Positions 1 to 8,006 of a DNA stretch of 64,000 nucleotides are shown piece after piece. Numbering within the stretch: the stretch's first letter is position 1; every line of letters begins with the position of its first letter. The stretch is from Gammaproteobacteria bacterium (lineage in GTDB: Bacteria > Pseudomonadota > Gammaproteobacteria > Burkholderiales > Sulfuricellaceae): assembly GCA_018824405.1 (NCBI GenBank), contig JAHJGO010000012.1, positions 23,737 through 87,736 of the forward strand, in the 5' to 3' direction. The translations under genes and the position numbers were made by a program. The notes beneath the pieces are model-generated. The model did not search any database, was not told where the DNA came from, and saw only the letters and a program-made list of their open reading frames with translations.

Positions 1-1
1 C

Positions 2-163
2 AATCTCGCGAACACCCGTGGGCTGACCCTGCGCGCGGGCATTCGCAACGTGTTCGAGCAGGATGTGCGCTATCCTGCGACGAGCATACATAACGGGATT
101 TACCCCGACGACTATCCGCGCGGGTCGAGACAATGGTGGGCGATGCTGAGTTACAGTTTCTAG
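2..163 (+). CDS. TonB-dependent outer-membrane receptor, C-terminal end (partial)
   Basis: An open frame enters from the left edge and ends at TAG 161-163. The last 53 residues include LRAGIRNVFEQDVRYP and finish ...WWAMLSYSF. That is the usual ending of a TonB-dependent receptor beta barrel: an 'R-N-V-F/L-x-x-x-Y-P' loop, then a final strand ending in an aromatic residue recognised by the BAM machinery. The ligand cannot be told, because the plug and most of the barrel lie outside the window. It is convergent with pilR, and a strong hairpin lies between them. The family call rests on these C-terminal features only. Confidence 0.6.
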   Translation, partial: NLANTRGLTLRAGIRNVFEQDVRYPATSIHNGIYPDDYPRGSRQWWAMLSYSF

Positions 164-169
164 GGAACC

Positions 170-210
170 CCCGAACAAATCAAACATGGTCCACGTTTGA
201 CTTGTTCGGG
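170..210. terminator. Hairpin between convergent genes (bidirectional terminator candidate)
   Basis: Two 16-base arms (170-185 and 195-210), starting CCCGAACAA and ending TTGTTCGGG, pair with a single mismatch around a 9-base loop. The hairpin sits between the stop of the receptor gene (163) and the stop of pilR (233, minus strand). No clear T-tract follows on either side, so terminator function is inferred from the stem strength and the convergent position. Confidence 0.6.
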
Positions 211-232
211 AGCATTCCTTAAGCAGCTGGCC

Positions 233-1591
233 TTAGTCGATGCCCAGTCGTGCCAGGCGATATCTCAACGCGCGGAAGGTAATCCCCAGCAACTTGGCTG
301 CGGCCGTCTTGTTGTAGCGGGTTTTCTCCAGCGCTTCCTGCAGCGCTTCCTTCTCCACCCGGTCGAGATAATCAGGCAGCGGCCATTTTGCGCCCGGTTC
401 ATGGCTGGCGGGGTCATCGTCCTCCGCAGGCCCGGTCAGGTAGAGATCATCCTTGTGAATCCGGGCGCCGCCGCACAAGGCCAGCGCACGCTCGAGAATA
501 TTCTCCAGTTCGCGCACGTTGCCGGGATAATCATAGTGCTGCAATGCCTCGATCGCATCCTGCGCCAATTCGGGTGCTGCGCCCCCGGCCAGGCGCGAAA
601 GCCGGGCCAGGATACTCGCCGCGATCAGGGGCACATCGTCGCTCATTTCGCGCAAAGCCGGCATCTTGAGTTCGATCACATTGAGCCGGTAGAAAAGATC
701 CTGGCGAAAATTCCCGCTCGTCACGCAATCCGCCAGCTTCTGATGCGTGGCGCTGATGATCCTGACATCCACCGGGTCTTCCTGGGTGGCGCCAACCTTG
801 CGCGCCTTTTTTTCCTGGATCGCACGCAACAGCTTGACCTGCATGGGCAGCGGCAGGTCGGCCACCTCATCCAGAAACAGGGTGCCGCCGCTGGCGGCCT
901 GGAAAAAACCATCGCGATCCTGGTCTGCTCCGGTAAAGGCGCCTTTGCGGTAGCCAAAAAACTCGCTTTCCATCAGATTCTCAGGAATCGCGCCACAGTT
1001 CACTGGCACAAAGGGCTTTTCCCGGCGCGCGCTCTTCTCGTGAATCAGGCGTGCGGCAAGCTCCTTGCCGCTGCCCGATTCACCCGTGACATACACTGGC
1101 GCCTGACTGCGTGCGAGCTTCTCGATCAGCTCGCTGACCTGCTGAATGGCAGCGGACTGCCCCAGCAATGCGTAGCCTTCCGGCGCAGAGGGCACGGCTG
1201 CAGCAGGCAGCTTGAGCGCGGACTTGACCACGGCGCGCAACTGATCGAGCGCAACCGGCTTGGACAGATAATCGAATGCCCCGGCTTTAAGCGCCGCCAC
1301 CGCGTTCTCGGTGCTGCCGTGGGCAGTAATCACGGCCACCGGCAGATCGGGACAGTTAGCCCCGATATAACGCACGATCTCGAGCCCTTCGCCATCCGGC
1401 AGACGCATATCGGTCAGGCACAGATCGAATTCCTGTTCCTGCACTTTCTGCAAGGCAGCCTTCACTGTGGATGCACGCTCAACCTGCAGCCCCATTTTCA
1501 GCAGTGTCAGCTCCAGCAACTCGAGAATATCGGCTTCATCATCCACGATCAGGGCAAGAAAATTTGCCGCATTGGCTCTGGAACGTTTCAA
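233..1591 (-). CDS. pilR: Sigma-54-dependent response regulator, PilR type
   Basis: NtrC-family activator of 452 aa. The receiver domain (about 10-125) has the acidic pocket D17/D18, phospho-acceptor D61, T89 and K111. The AAA+ domain has Walker A GESGSGKE (170-177), the sigma-54 contact loop GAFTGA (217-222) and a Walker B segment near 235-243. The C-terminus is a Fis-type helix-turn-helix (about 415-452). Phosphorylated regulators of this kind drive sigma-54 promoters. PilR classically activates pilin genes, here possibly pil genes elsewhere or the pilus genes in this window (inference). The start codon overlaps the end of pilS by 4 bases, so the pair is translation-coupled. Assignment as PilR rather than another NtrC relative rests on the membrane kinase partner. 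Confidence 0.88.
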   Translation of the reverse strand: MKRSRANAANFLALIVDDEADILELLELTLLKMGLQVERASTVKAALQKVQEQEFDLCLTDMRLPDGEGLEIVRYIGANCPDLPVAVITAHGSTENAVAALKAGAFDYLSKPVALDQLRAVVKSALKLPAAAVPSAPEGYALLGQSAAIQQVSELIEKLARSQAPVYVTGESGSGKELAARLIHEKSARREKPFVPVNCGAIPENLMESEFFGYRKGAFTGADQDRDGFFQAASGGTLFLDEVADLPLPMQVKLLRAIQEKKARKVGATQEDPVDVRIISATHQKLADCVTSGNFRQDLFYRLNVIELKMPALREMSDDVPLIAASILARLSRLAGGAAPELAQDAIEALQHYDYPGNVRELENILERALALCGGARIHKDDLYLTGPAEDDDPASHEPGAKWPLPDYLDRVEKEALQEALEKTRYNKTAAAKLLGITFRALRYRLARLGID

Positions 1592-3213
1592 CAGGGACCC
1601 CCTTTACAACAAATCCTGAACTGCCCACCCGGCGCTACTTCAATATAATCCAGACTGGCATTATTAGCCTCGCATATTTCACGGGCGATGTACAAGCCCA
1701 GCCCGGTACCGCTGCTGAAAGTGGTAAAGAACGGCTCGAACAACTGTCCGGCCAGCCCCTTGTCGACGCCGGGTCCATCGTCGATGACATCGATCTGAAC
1801 CACATTGTCCAGATGCGCTGCGGAAACGTAAAGACGAATGCTGGCGTCAGACTGCTGGCTATGGCGCCATGCATTGCGGCACAGATTCCATAAAATTTGA
1901 TGCAGGTGGGAGCGGTCGAAACAGACAATGGGGTGGGTGTCCATTTCCAGTGAAATAGCGGCGGCCGGAATTTTTTCCGCCAGACAGAACTGTTCGATAA
2001 AGCCGCCCAGAAAAATATCCAGGTTAAGCGTTTCGCGCTGCGCCCGGTCGCGCCGGTTGAGCTGCAGCACATCCTGCACCATGCGATCCAGACGCAGGGT
2101 ATTGTCGCGGATAATCTGCAACAGGCGCGCTTCGGTTTTATCGTGCTCTTCTTCCTGCAACAGCTGTGTGGCATGGCCGATGGCAGAAAGCGGATTGCGG
2201 ATTTCATGCGCGATATTGGCGGTCAAGCGGCCCAGCGCTGCCAGCTTGACCTGCTGCGACTGGGCCTGCTGCTGGCTGACATCCTCGAGAAAAACCACCG
2301 CCCCGGCCTCGGCACCGCTTTCAATCGGACTGAAGCGGGTGCTGATCTGCTTGCCAGTGGCCGATACGCGCAGCGGAGGAAAGTGGAGCGTATGGTCGGA
2401 ACGCCAGCGCGCCAGGCGTTCTGCTATAGCCGGGGCATAATCATAAAGACGCAGATCACGCCTGAAACGCGACGGAGTTCCCAGCAGGCGCTCGCACTGA
2501 GCGTTATGGCTGCGTACCCTCCCCTTGTCATCCACCACCATCACCCCGTCTTGCATGGACTGGATCACCAGCGCGTTGACCTGCGACAGATTCTCCAGAT
2601 CGATGCTTTTCTGCTCGGCCAGACGCTCGCTTTCGACCACCTGACGGGAGAGAAAATACCCCATACCCGCCGTGGCAAAGAAGCCCATGCTCAAGAGCGC
2701 CGCCTGGAAATAATCGTCCTCCACGCCGAGTACGAACAACTGATAACTCTGTTCCAGCAGCACGGCAATACTTGCCATAGCCGCATAGAACATCGCCTGC
2801 CGTCCCTTGCAGATCAGGCTGCTGGCGGCCAGCGCAACCACCAGCAAAAGTCCAAGACCGCTTTTTATGCCCCCACTGGCATGCATCAGGAGAACGATAA
2901 AAACCACATCACCAAGCGTATGCGCACTCAACTGGAGATTAAAGGCAGGCCAGCGTGTGCTGATGGTCAAGGTCATGAGTGTGCTGAAAACCACGTACAG
3001 ACTGCTGACTATCAGGAACATCCCCGCACTCTGCTCGCCGTAAACCGGCATCGCTCCGAAGAAAACGAATATCGTAACGAACAGACCGGAGACGATTAGC
3101 CTGTAGAGATTGAAATAATGCAGCGACTTCCAGTAAGCATCCGGCGAAGGAGAGTAGCGCCTGAAGTAGGCCCAGACTGGATCAAGCTTTTGAAGCAAAG
3201 ATGCGCTCATCAA
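1588..3213 (-). CDS. pilS: Sensor histidine kinase, PilS type
   Basis: Membrane histidine kinase of 541 aa. About six hydrophobic helices occupy residues 35-190. A PAS-like segment follows (about 210-310). The HisKA motif NIAHEIRNP carries the phosphorylated H336, and the HATPase domain shows N-box NLCRNAWRHS, G1 box IDDGPGV and G2 box GTGLGLYI. The lack of a large periplasmic sensor between the helices fits PilS, which is known to sense pilin inside the membrane. The gene overlaps pilR by 4 bases. The start is the first of two adjacent Met codons. The small PP0621-type gene lies just upstream and may be co-transcribed. Confidence 0.87.
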   Translation of the reverse strand: MMSASLLQKLDPVWAYFRRYSPSPDAYWKSLHYFNLYRLIVSGLFVTIFVFFGAMPVYGEQSAGMFLIVSSLYVVFSTLMTLTISTRWPAFNLQLSAHTLGDVVFIVLLMHASGGIKSGLGLLLVVALAASSLICKGRQAMFYAAMASIAVLLEQSYQLFVLGVEDDYFQAALLSMGFFATAGMGYFLSRQVVESERLAEQKSIDLENLSQVNALVIQSMQDGVMVVDDKGRVRSHNAQCERLLGTPSRFRRDLRLYDYAPAIAERLARWRSDHTLHFPPLRVSATGKQISTRFSPIESGAEAGAVVFLEDVSQQQAQSQQVKLAALGRLTANIAHEIRNPLSAIGHATQLLQEEEHDKTEARLLQIIRDNTLRLDRMVQDVLQLNRRDRAQRETLNLDIFLGGFIEQFCLAEKIPAAAISLEMDTHPIVCFDRSHLHQILWNLCRNAWRHSQQSDASIRLYVSAAHLDNVVQIDVIDDGPGVDKGLAGQLFEPFFTTFSSGTGLGLYIAREICEANNASLDYIEVAPGGQFRICCKGGPC

Positions 3214-3228
3214 ATCAGAACAAACAAA

Positions 3229-3459
3229 TCATTCTGGACGGTGCAGGCGGCGATGTTCGTCGCAGCAAAAGAAATCGCCACCGGACAGAATCGCTTCGCT
3301 GCGCGGCAAGTGGACGCCGCACTGCTCGCAGCGCACCATGTCTTCCTCAATCTGCGAGGGCGCAGCAGCCTCTTCATCCTTTTCCAGACTACGGCCATAC
3401 TTTTTCAGCAGAGTGAAAATCAGCCAGACACCTACTGCCAGCAATAATATTTTGATCAA
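3229..3459 (-). CDS. PP0621-family small zinc-ribbon-like membrane protein
   Basis: 76-aa protein with one N-terminal membrane helix (residues 2-18), a charged linker, and a C-terminal four-cysteine/histidine cluster: CEQC at about 44-47, then FCCDEHRRLH. It matches the short 'PP0621 family' hypothetical proteins that commonly precede pilS in Pseudomonas and betaproteobacteria (recalled family pattern). It lies 15 bases upstream of pilS on the same strand. The Cys/His cluster could bind a metal. No function is established. Confidence 0.7.
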   Translation of the reverse strand: MIKILLLAVGVWLIFTLLKKYGRSLEKDEEAAAPSQIEEDMVRCEQCGVHLPRSEAILSGGDFFCCDEHRRLHRPE

Positions 3460-3480
3460 GCGTTTCCCCGATTGATGCCT

Positions 3481-4776
3481 CTAATGGACTGGATTATCAG
3501 GCGGCTGATCCTGCTTGTCCACTTCACCAAGCTTGCGAAAGGAGCGCCACAGCGCCAGATCGTAAGCAATCTTGAGCAGACCGCAGGCAACCAGCGGGGC
3601 CGCCAGCCAGCCGCTGGCAAATAGCGCCCCGCCCAGAGAGGGGCTCAGCGCTGCAGCAAGGCTGCGCGGCACTGCCGTAAAACTGGCTGCTGCAGCCCGT
3701 TCGGGCGGCGTCACCACCGCCATGACATAAGCCGAACGAGTCGGCACGTCCATCTGCGACAAGGCTGCGCGCAGCAGCAACAGGCCCAGCACTAGCGGCA
3801 GGCTGGGTGCCAGTGCGGCCAGAATCAGGCAGATACTGGCTGGAATGTGGGTGAAGACCATGGTATTGAGAAGGCCGATGCGCCTGGCCAGCAGCGGCGC
3901 GACCAACTGCGATGCGGCGGTCAGCAGCCCCGCCCAGAAAAAGAAAGCCCCGGCAGCGGAGAGTGACAGGCCAAAACGCTGAAACAGCCACAAGGCCAGC
4001 AACGAATTGACCACCAGACCACCGGCAAAGGCATCCACCGAGAATAACGCCGCGAGACGCAGCACGATACCTCTCGAAGCGCCCAATGGCGCGGGCAGGG
4101 CAGGCAGTTCGTATGCCAGTGGCGCTGGCAGGCGCAGATAGATCACCCAGACCAGAACCCCGACCACGGCGTAAAGCACAAACATGGCGCGCAGCGCGAG
4201 AAGCCGGTCAACCCCAAAAACCGACAAGCCATCCGGCACGGCAGCAGCAAGCGCCCCCAGCGCGGCAAACAGGGCGCCAGTCAGACTGTAGCACGCGAAC
4301 AGGGAGGTACGCGCATCACCCTGGGCAGCCTCTGCCAGGCGGGCATGTTCCAGCGGCAGAAAAACACTGACATCGCCCGAGCTGGGATTGAGGGTGCCGA
4401 CAAAGGCGATCAGGAGCAGTGGCCAGAACGTCGAAGCACCGGCAAATCCGGCCCCGGTGGCCGCCATCAGCAATGCAGCGGCAAGCAGCAGACGACGGGA
4501 TGAGAAGCGATGTCCCCAGGCACCCACCGCCAGTGTTGCAAATGCTGACCCCAGCAGTGTCGCGGTACTAAGCAGCCCGACTGTCCAGATATCCAGACCC
4601 AGCGCCAGCAAATAGGCGGGCAGAAGTACTGCCATATAGCCATCCGTGAAAGCGCGCAAGGCGCGGGCCGTCAGCAGAGGGAGCGCGGCACGATCCACAC
4701 TTGCCGGCAGGATGGCTTCTGCGATCACTTCAGCCCCGGAAACCTCGCCGCTTTTTTCAGCGGAGTATCCGCTCAC
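3481..4776 (-). CDS. Major facilitator superfamily transporter in the chromate operon
   Basis: 431-aa polytopic protein with about 12 hydrophobic helices beginning near residue 40 (ALRAFTDGYMAVLLPAYLL). The start is GTG at 4776. It forms a GTGA overlap with the stop of the upstream ChrB-like gene, which points to translational coupling. MFS permeases are often found at the end of chr operons in beta- and gammaproteobacteria, but the substrate is not established. An efflux role accompanying chromate resistance is an inference from position. The N-terminal 35 residues are hydrophilic. No strong substrate-specific motif was recognised. Confidence 0.8.
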   Translation of the reverse strand: MSGYSAEKSGEVSGAEVIAEAILPASVDRAALPLLTARALRAFTDGYMAVLLPAYLLALGLDIWTVGLLSTATLLGSAFATLAVGAWGHRFSSRRLLLAAALLMAATGAGFAGASTFWPLLLIAFVGTLNPSSGDVSVFLPLEHARLAEAAQGDARTSLFACYSLTGALFAALGALAAAVPDGLSVFGVDRLLALRAMFVLYAVVGVLVWVIYLRLPAPLAYELPALPAPLGASRGIVLRLAALFSVDAFAGGLVVNSLLALWLFQRFGLSLSAAGAFFFWAGLLTAASQLVAPLLARRIGLLNTMVFTHIPASICLILAALAPSLPLVLGLLLLRAALSQMDVPTRSAYVMAVVTPPERAAAASFTAVPRSLAAALSPSLGGALFASGWLAAPLVACGLLKIAYDLALWRSFRKLGEVDKQDQPPDNPVH

Positions 4777-5180
4777 CAGGCATAGAGCGCATCATAGATC
4801 ACCATGCCATGCTGGAGCATTTCGTGGTCGTCTACAAAGTTGAGCGACAGTCCTTTCGAGATCGCCAGCAATCCGGCGGCTTCCTTCGCCAGTTCCGGGC
4901 TACTGGCATCGGCAGCACGCACGATGCGCGCGAGCTTACCGAGCGCCGGATCCTGGAGCTGATATTTTCCGATGAAAGCGTCGAAGCTGCATTCCGGACC
5001 ATGATGGCCCAACTCAACGCCGGGTACGTCATAGGGCGTAGCGCCCAACTCGGCAGCCACTTTCATCACCTCGCCACCGGGCACGTAAAGAAATTTTGGC
5101 GTTGCATCGATGAAGCGCGCGATCAGCCAGGGGCAGGCAATGCGGTCGATCTTGGGACGCTCGCGCGTGACCCATTTCAT
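4773..5180 (-). CDS. Stand-alone ChrB C-terminal-domain protein (chromate resistance)
   Basis: 135-aa protein starting at ATG 5180, inside a longer open frame whose upstream part is a shadow of the rhodanese gene. Its stop overlaps the next start. It reads WVTRERPKIDRIACPWLIARFIDATPKFLYV, the ChrB C-terminal domain fold: conserved R-x-R-x-x-x-D-R-x-A-C/S-x-W-L-I-x-R-F-I-D. The full-length ChrB at 6848-7816 has the same block (WVDRMASAWLIRRFID). The ATGA overlap with the rhodanese gene decides the start. The domain is linked to chromate resistance, but its biochemical role is not firmly known. This is a second copy without the N-terminal regulator domain, so it probably has a non-DNA-binding task (inference). 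Confidence 0.82.
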   Translation of the reverse strand: MKWVTRERPKIDRIACPWLIARFIDATPKFLYVPGGEVMKVAAELGATPYDVPGVELGHHGPECSFDAFIGKYQLQDPALGKLARIVRAADASSPELAKEAAGLLAISKGLSLNFVDDHEMLQHGMVIYDALYAW

Positions 5181-5491
5181 TTGGCAGCGACCTCGCCGCC
5201 CGCTGCCTTCCAACCCTCGATGCCGCCTTCGATATAGCGCGCCTTGAGGCCTTTGGCCTGCAATGCATCCACCACGCCATTGCTGACCGATCCGCCGCGC
5301 ACGCAGTAGAGCACGATGTCTCGGTCTTTCGGCAGACTGCCGGCCCATTGTTCCAGCTGCACGGGATCGTGCCAGCTTGCGCCGGGCACCTGCTCGCTGG
5401 AAGCATCCAGATCGGCTTTGCGGCGCACGTCGATGATGTGCGTTACGGACAGTTGCCGCTGCAGCATTTCGGACTTGATCGTGCGTTCCAT
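5177..5491 (-). CDS. Rhodanese-like sulfurtransferase
   Basis: 104-aa single-domain rhodanese. The active-site loop is YCVRGGS with Cys63. Upstream it carries the typical HIIDVRRKADLDAS segment, and it ends with ARYIEGGIEGWKAAGG. Such domains carry sulfane sulfur as a cysteine persulfide. It lies between chrA (10-base gap) and the ChrB-like gene (ATGA overlap), so it belongs to the chromate operon. A role in sulfur-based redox handling of chromate stress is inferred. Rhodanese genes in chr operons are known in other proteobacteria. Confidence 0.85.
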   Translation of the reverse strand: MERTIKSEMLQRQLSVTHIIDVRRKADLDASSEQVPGASWHDPVQLEQWAGSLPKDRDIVLYCVRGGSVSNGVVDALQAKGLKARYIEGGIEGWKAAGGEVAAK

Positions 5492-5500
5492 GATATTTCC

Positions 5501-6847
5501 TCACATAAACTGGCTATAGATCAGCCCCAGTAGGGCGCAAACACCGATTACCTTCATGATGTCGGCCTTGTATTTCCACAAGGCGACGAAGGAAGCAATA
5601 GCGATAACCACCGGCAGCCATTCGAAAGTACCGGAGAAAGGCGCTTCCGCCGTACCCTGCGGCCAGAATGAATGCCAGGCAAAAAACACTGCCAGGTTGA
5701 CGATCACCCCCACCACGGCGGCGGTAATCCCAGTCAGCGGAGCGGAAAACTTTATCTCGCCACGTGTTGCCTCCACCACCGGCCCGCCCGCCAGAATGAA
5801 CATGAAGGAAGGCAGGAAGGTGAAGAAAGTTGCCACTGCCGCACCGGCAAGGCCGCCGGCAATCGCATTGCCGCCGAAAGCATCCTTGGCGACGCCACCC
5901 AGATAGCCGACCCAGGTGACGATCATGATCAGCGGCCCCGGCGTGGTTTCGCCCAGTGCCAGTCCATCCATCATCTGCGGGCCAGTGAGCCAGCCGAAAT
6001 GCTCCACTCCGCCCTGATACACATAGGGCAGAACAGCATAGGCACCGCCAATGGTGAGAAAGGCGGCCTTGGTGAAAAACTCGCCCATGTTGTAGAGATC
6101 GGGCACGCCCTGCAGCGCCAGCATGGCGCCCAGCCAGACCAGCACGAAAGCGCCGACTATGATAACCAGCCTGACCCAGGTAAAACGGGCATGCGCGGGC
6201 GGAGGCGTGTCGTCGTCAATAATTGCCGGACCGTATTCCTTGCCGGCTGAGCCGTGCCCGCCACCTGACTTGAATTTACCCGGCAGGAATTTACCGCCAA
6301 TGGCGCCCAGAATCGCCGCAGCCAGCACAATCCACGGAAAAGCAATCTTGAAATACAGGATGCCGAAAAAAGCCAGCGCGGCCATCCCCCACAGCACCTC
6401 ATTCCTGAGCGCGCGGCTGCCGATGCGCCAGGCAGCGAACAGCACCACTGCCACTACTGCAGGCTTGATTATGTAGAAAACCCCCTGCACCGCTGGCAGA
6501 TTGCCATAATTGAGATACAAGCCCGCCAGCAGCGAAAGCAGCACAAATGCCGGCAAAAAAAACAGCACCCCGGCGACAATCGCGCCGCGCACCCCATGCA
6601 TCAGCCAGCTGATGTAAATGGCCAGCTGAATGGCTTCCGGGCCTGGCAACAACATGCAGTAGTTGAGCGCATGCAGATAGCGGTGCTCTGAAATCCAGCG
6701 GCGCTTTTCCACCAGTTCCTGGTGCATCATGGAAATCTGCCCTGCCGGTCCGCCGAAGCTGATGAAACCGAGTTTCAGCCAGTATTTGAAAGCCTCGCCA
6801 AGCGACACTGGCGCAGGTGGAAGCAGGTTTTCCTTGTTTTCAGACAT
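5501..6847 (-). CDS. chrA: Chromate transporter ChrA
   Basis: 448-aa CHR-superfamily efflux protein. Two homologous halves are visible. The N-half begins near residue 18 with LGFISFGGPAGQISMMHQEL. The C-half begins near 255 with AAFLTIGGAYAVLPYVYQ and carries GETTPGPLIMIVTWVGYLGG. Both halves keep the family 'F-x-x-G/T-x-G-G' and 'P-G-P' motifs, and about ten to twelve membrane helices are evident. ChrA exports chromate from the cytoplasm. The start ATG at 6847 directly abuts the chrB stop at 6848. A hydrophilic Gly/Asp-rich loop around residues 195-220 separates the halves. Confidence 0.93.
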   Translation of the reverse strand: MSENKENLLPPAPVSLGEAFKYWLKLGFISFGGPAGQISMMHQELVEKRRWISEHRYLHALNYCMLLPGPEAIQLAIYISWLMHGVRGAIVAGVLFFLPAFVLLSLLAGLYLNYGNLPAVQGVFYIIKPAVVAVVLFAAWRIGSRALRNEVLWGMAALAFFGILYFKIAFPWIVLAAAILGAIGGKFLPGKFKSGGGHGSAGKEYGPAIIDDDTPPPAHARFTWVRLVIIVGAFVLVWLGAMLALQGVPDLYNMGEFFTKAAFLTIGGAYAVLPYVYQGGVEHFGWLTGPQMMDGLALGETTPGPLIMIVTWVGYLGGVAKDAFGGNAIAGGLAGAAVATFFTFLPSFMFILAGGPVVEATRGEIKFSAPLTGITAAVVGVIVNLAVFFAWHSFWPQGTAEAPFSGTFEWLPVVIAIASFVALWKYKADIMKVIGVCALLGLIYSQFM

Positions 6848-7816
6848 TTATTTTCCCTCTTCTCCATAAACTGCATACAAATCGTCAAATATCTTTGAAG
6901 CATCGGCCAGCAGTGCATCGTCATCTGCGCAGCGCTTCCTTATGCCACCCAGAATCATTTCGACCCCGGACGCCTCCATTACCGGCATGCCGCCAACATC
7001 CAGGTTATGCACCAGCGCCCCCAGTTTCGCCAAGGCAGGATCCCCTTCCAGGCCGAAGCTTGCCAACAGCACCTCGAACGACACCAAATTGCCGATATGG
7101 GTAAATTCCGCGCCATCAAAATCAAAACCCAAAGCCTCCGGCGGGCAATCATCGGGCTTTTCCAGCCACAGGAAACGGGCATCCCGATCAATGAAGCGGC
7201 GAATCAGCCAGGCGCTGGCCATGCGATCCACCCACAGATGCTTGCGCGTAGCCCACAAGCGCTGCTGGTATTCAGGCGCTTCACGCTGCCTCACCTCGCC
7301 ACCTCCGGCTTGCGGCTCATCTGCGGCAAGACTGGCAAAAAATGCCGCCTCCGCCTGCGCCAGCATGGCGTCGGCCTCCACCTTTCCGCTACTCGAAAAA
7401 TAATCCAGCGTCACCAGCGCCTCAAAATCCCGCGACAAAACCTTGAGTTGACGCCGCCCTGCAGTGGCATCCAGCGCCCCGAGGGTGGCAATGAACTCGT
7501 TTATGCGCTCCATCAGTTTTTGATATTCGTCACTGCGATCGAACAAGCCCTGAAAATCGGTTTTTTCTTCAACAGAAGGATTGGCCACATTCAACAGGTA
7601 GGCATTACCGCCGCCCTGCTTGATTTCCTCCGCGTGCATGCGTAGCGCCTGACGCAACCCACGCCCGGCCGGCAGCAGGTAAACACCATCGCGCAATACA
7701 GCACATCCCAGCGCCCTGGTCGCACGCCAGATACGCATGCGCAAGGTTGCATTGGAAGCTGGCAGGCTGACCACCAGAACAAGCCATTTGTCTGCGCTAT
7801 AAGAAGAAAACTTCAT
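6848..7816 (-). CDS. chrB: Chromate resistance/regulator protein ChrB
   Basis: 322-aa protein with two parts. A PaaX-like winged N-terminal region (about 1-150, KWLVLVVSLPASNATLRMRIWRATRALG) is followed by the ChrB C-terminal domain (about 185-310, WVDRMASAWLIRRFID). ChrB acts as a chromate-responsive regulator of chr operons in other bacteria. The start is set at ATG 7816, because GGGAG lies 9 bases upstream of it. A TTG further upstream at 7825 would leave no room for a ribosome site. It is first in the operon, and an imperfect palindrome (7845-7868) lies about 30 bases before its start, a natural operator candidate. Confidence 0.9.
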   Translation of the reverse strand: MKFSSYSADKWLVLVVSLPASNATLRMRIWRATRALGCAVLRDGVYLLPAGRGLRQALRMHAEEIKQGGGNAYLLNVANPSVEEKTDFQGLFDRSDEYQKLMERINEFIATLGALDATAGRRQLKVLSRDFEALVTLDYFSSSGKVEADAMLAQAEAAFFASLAADEPQAGGGEVRQREAPEYQQRLWATRKHLWVDRMASAWLIRRFIDRDARFLWLEKPDDCPPEALGFDFDGAEFTHIGNLVSFEVLLASFGLEGDPALAKLGALVHNLDVGGMPVMEASGVEMILGGIRKRCADDDALLADASKIFDDLYAVYGEEGK

Positions 7817-7844
7817 GGTCGCCAACTCCCTTTATTTGCAAACA

Positions 7845-7868
7845 ATTGTTACATATAAATGTAGCAAT
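7845..7868. promoter_or_regulatory. Imperfect palindrome upstream of chrB (operator candidate)
   Basis: ATTGTTACAT (7845-7854) and ATGTAGCAAT (7859-7868) are inverted repeats with one mismatch and a 4-base centre. The site lies 29 bases upstream of the chrB ATG, in an AT-rich divergent intergenic region. Its size and place fit a dimeric regulator site, and ChrB itself is the obvious candidate. That link is inference. Confidence 0.5.
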
Positions 7869-7937
7869 ATGAACAAATTTAAATCAATTCTCCTTTCATT
7901 GAAAGCATAAGCCCCTGTAAAATCAGCGCCCATATCA

Positions 7938-7959
7938 AAAATAAGTAAACTCTTATTTT
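7938..7959. promoter_or_regulatory. Perfect AT-rich inverted repeat upstream of sulP
   Basis: AAAATAAG (7938-7945) and CTTATTTT (7952-7959) pair perfectly over a 6-base loop, about 48 bases before the first SulP start. It is a second palindrome in the same divergent region, different in sequence from the chrB-side one. It could be an operator, or the terminator hairpin of a short leader. No function is shown. Confidence 0.35.
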
Positions 7960-8006
7960 CTGAGTATAAATATTTAGTCTTTTTCTAAAATTCTTTTGGA
8001 TCCATC

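Noticed and set aside
197..1648. Long plus-strand ORF opposite pilR
   Set aside because: Its translation has no domain character and mirrors the high-GC response regulator gene on the minus strand.
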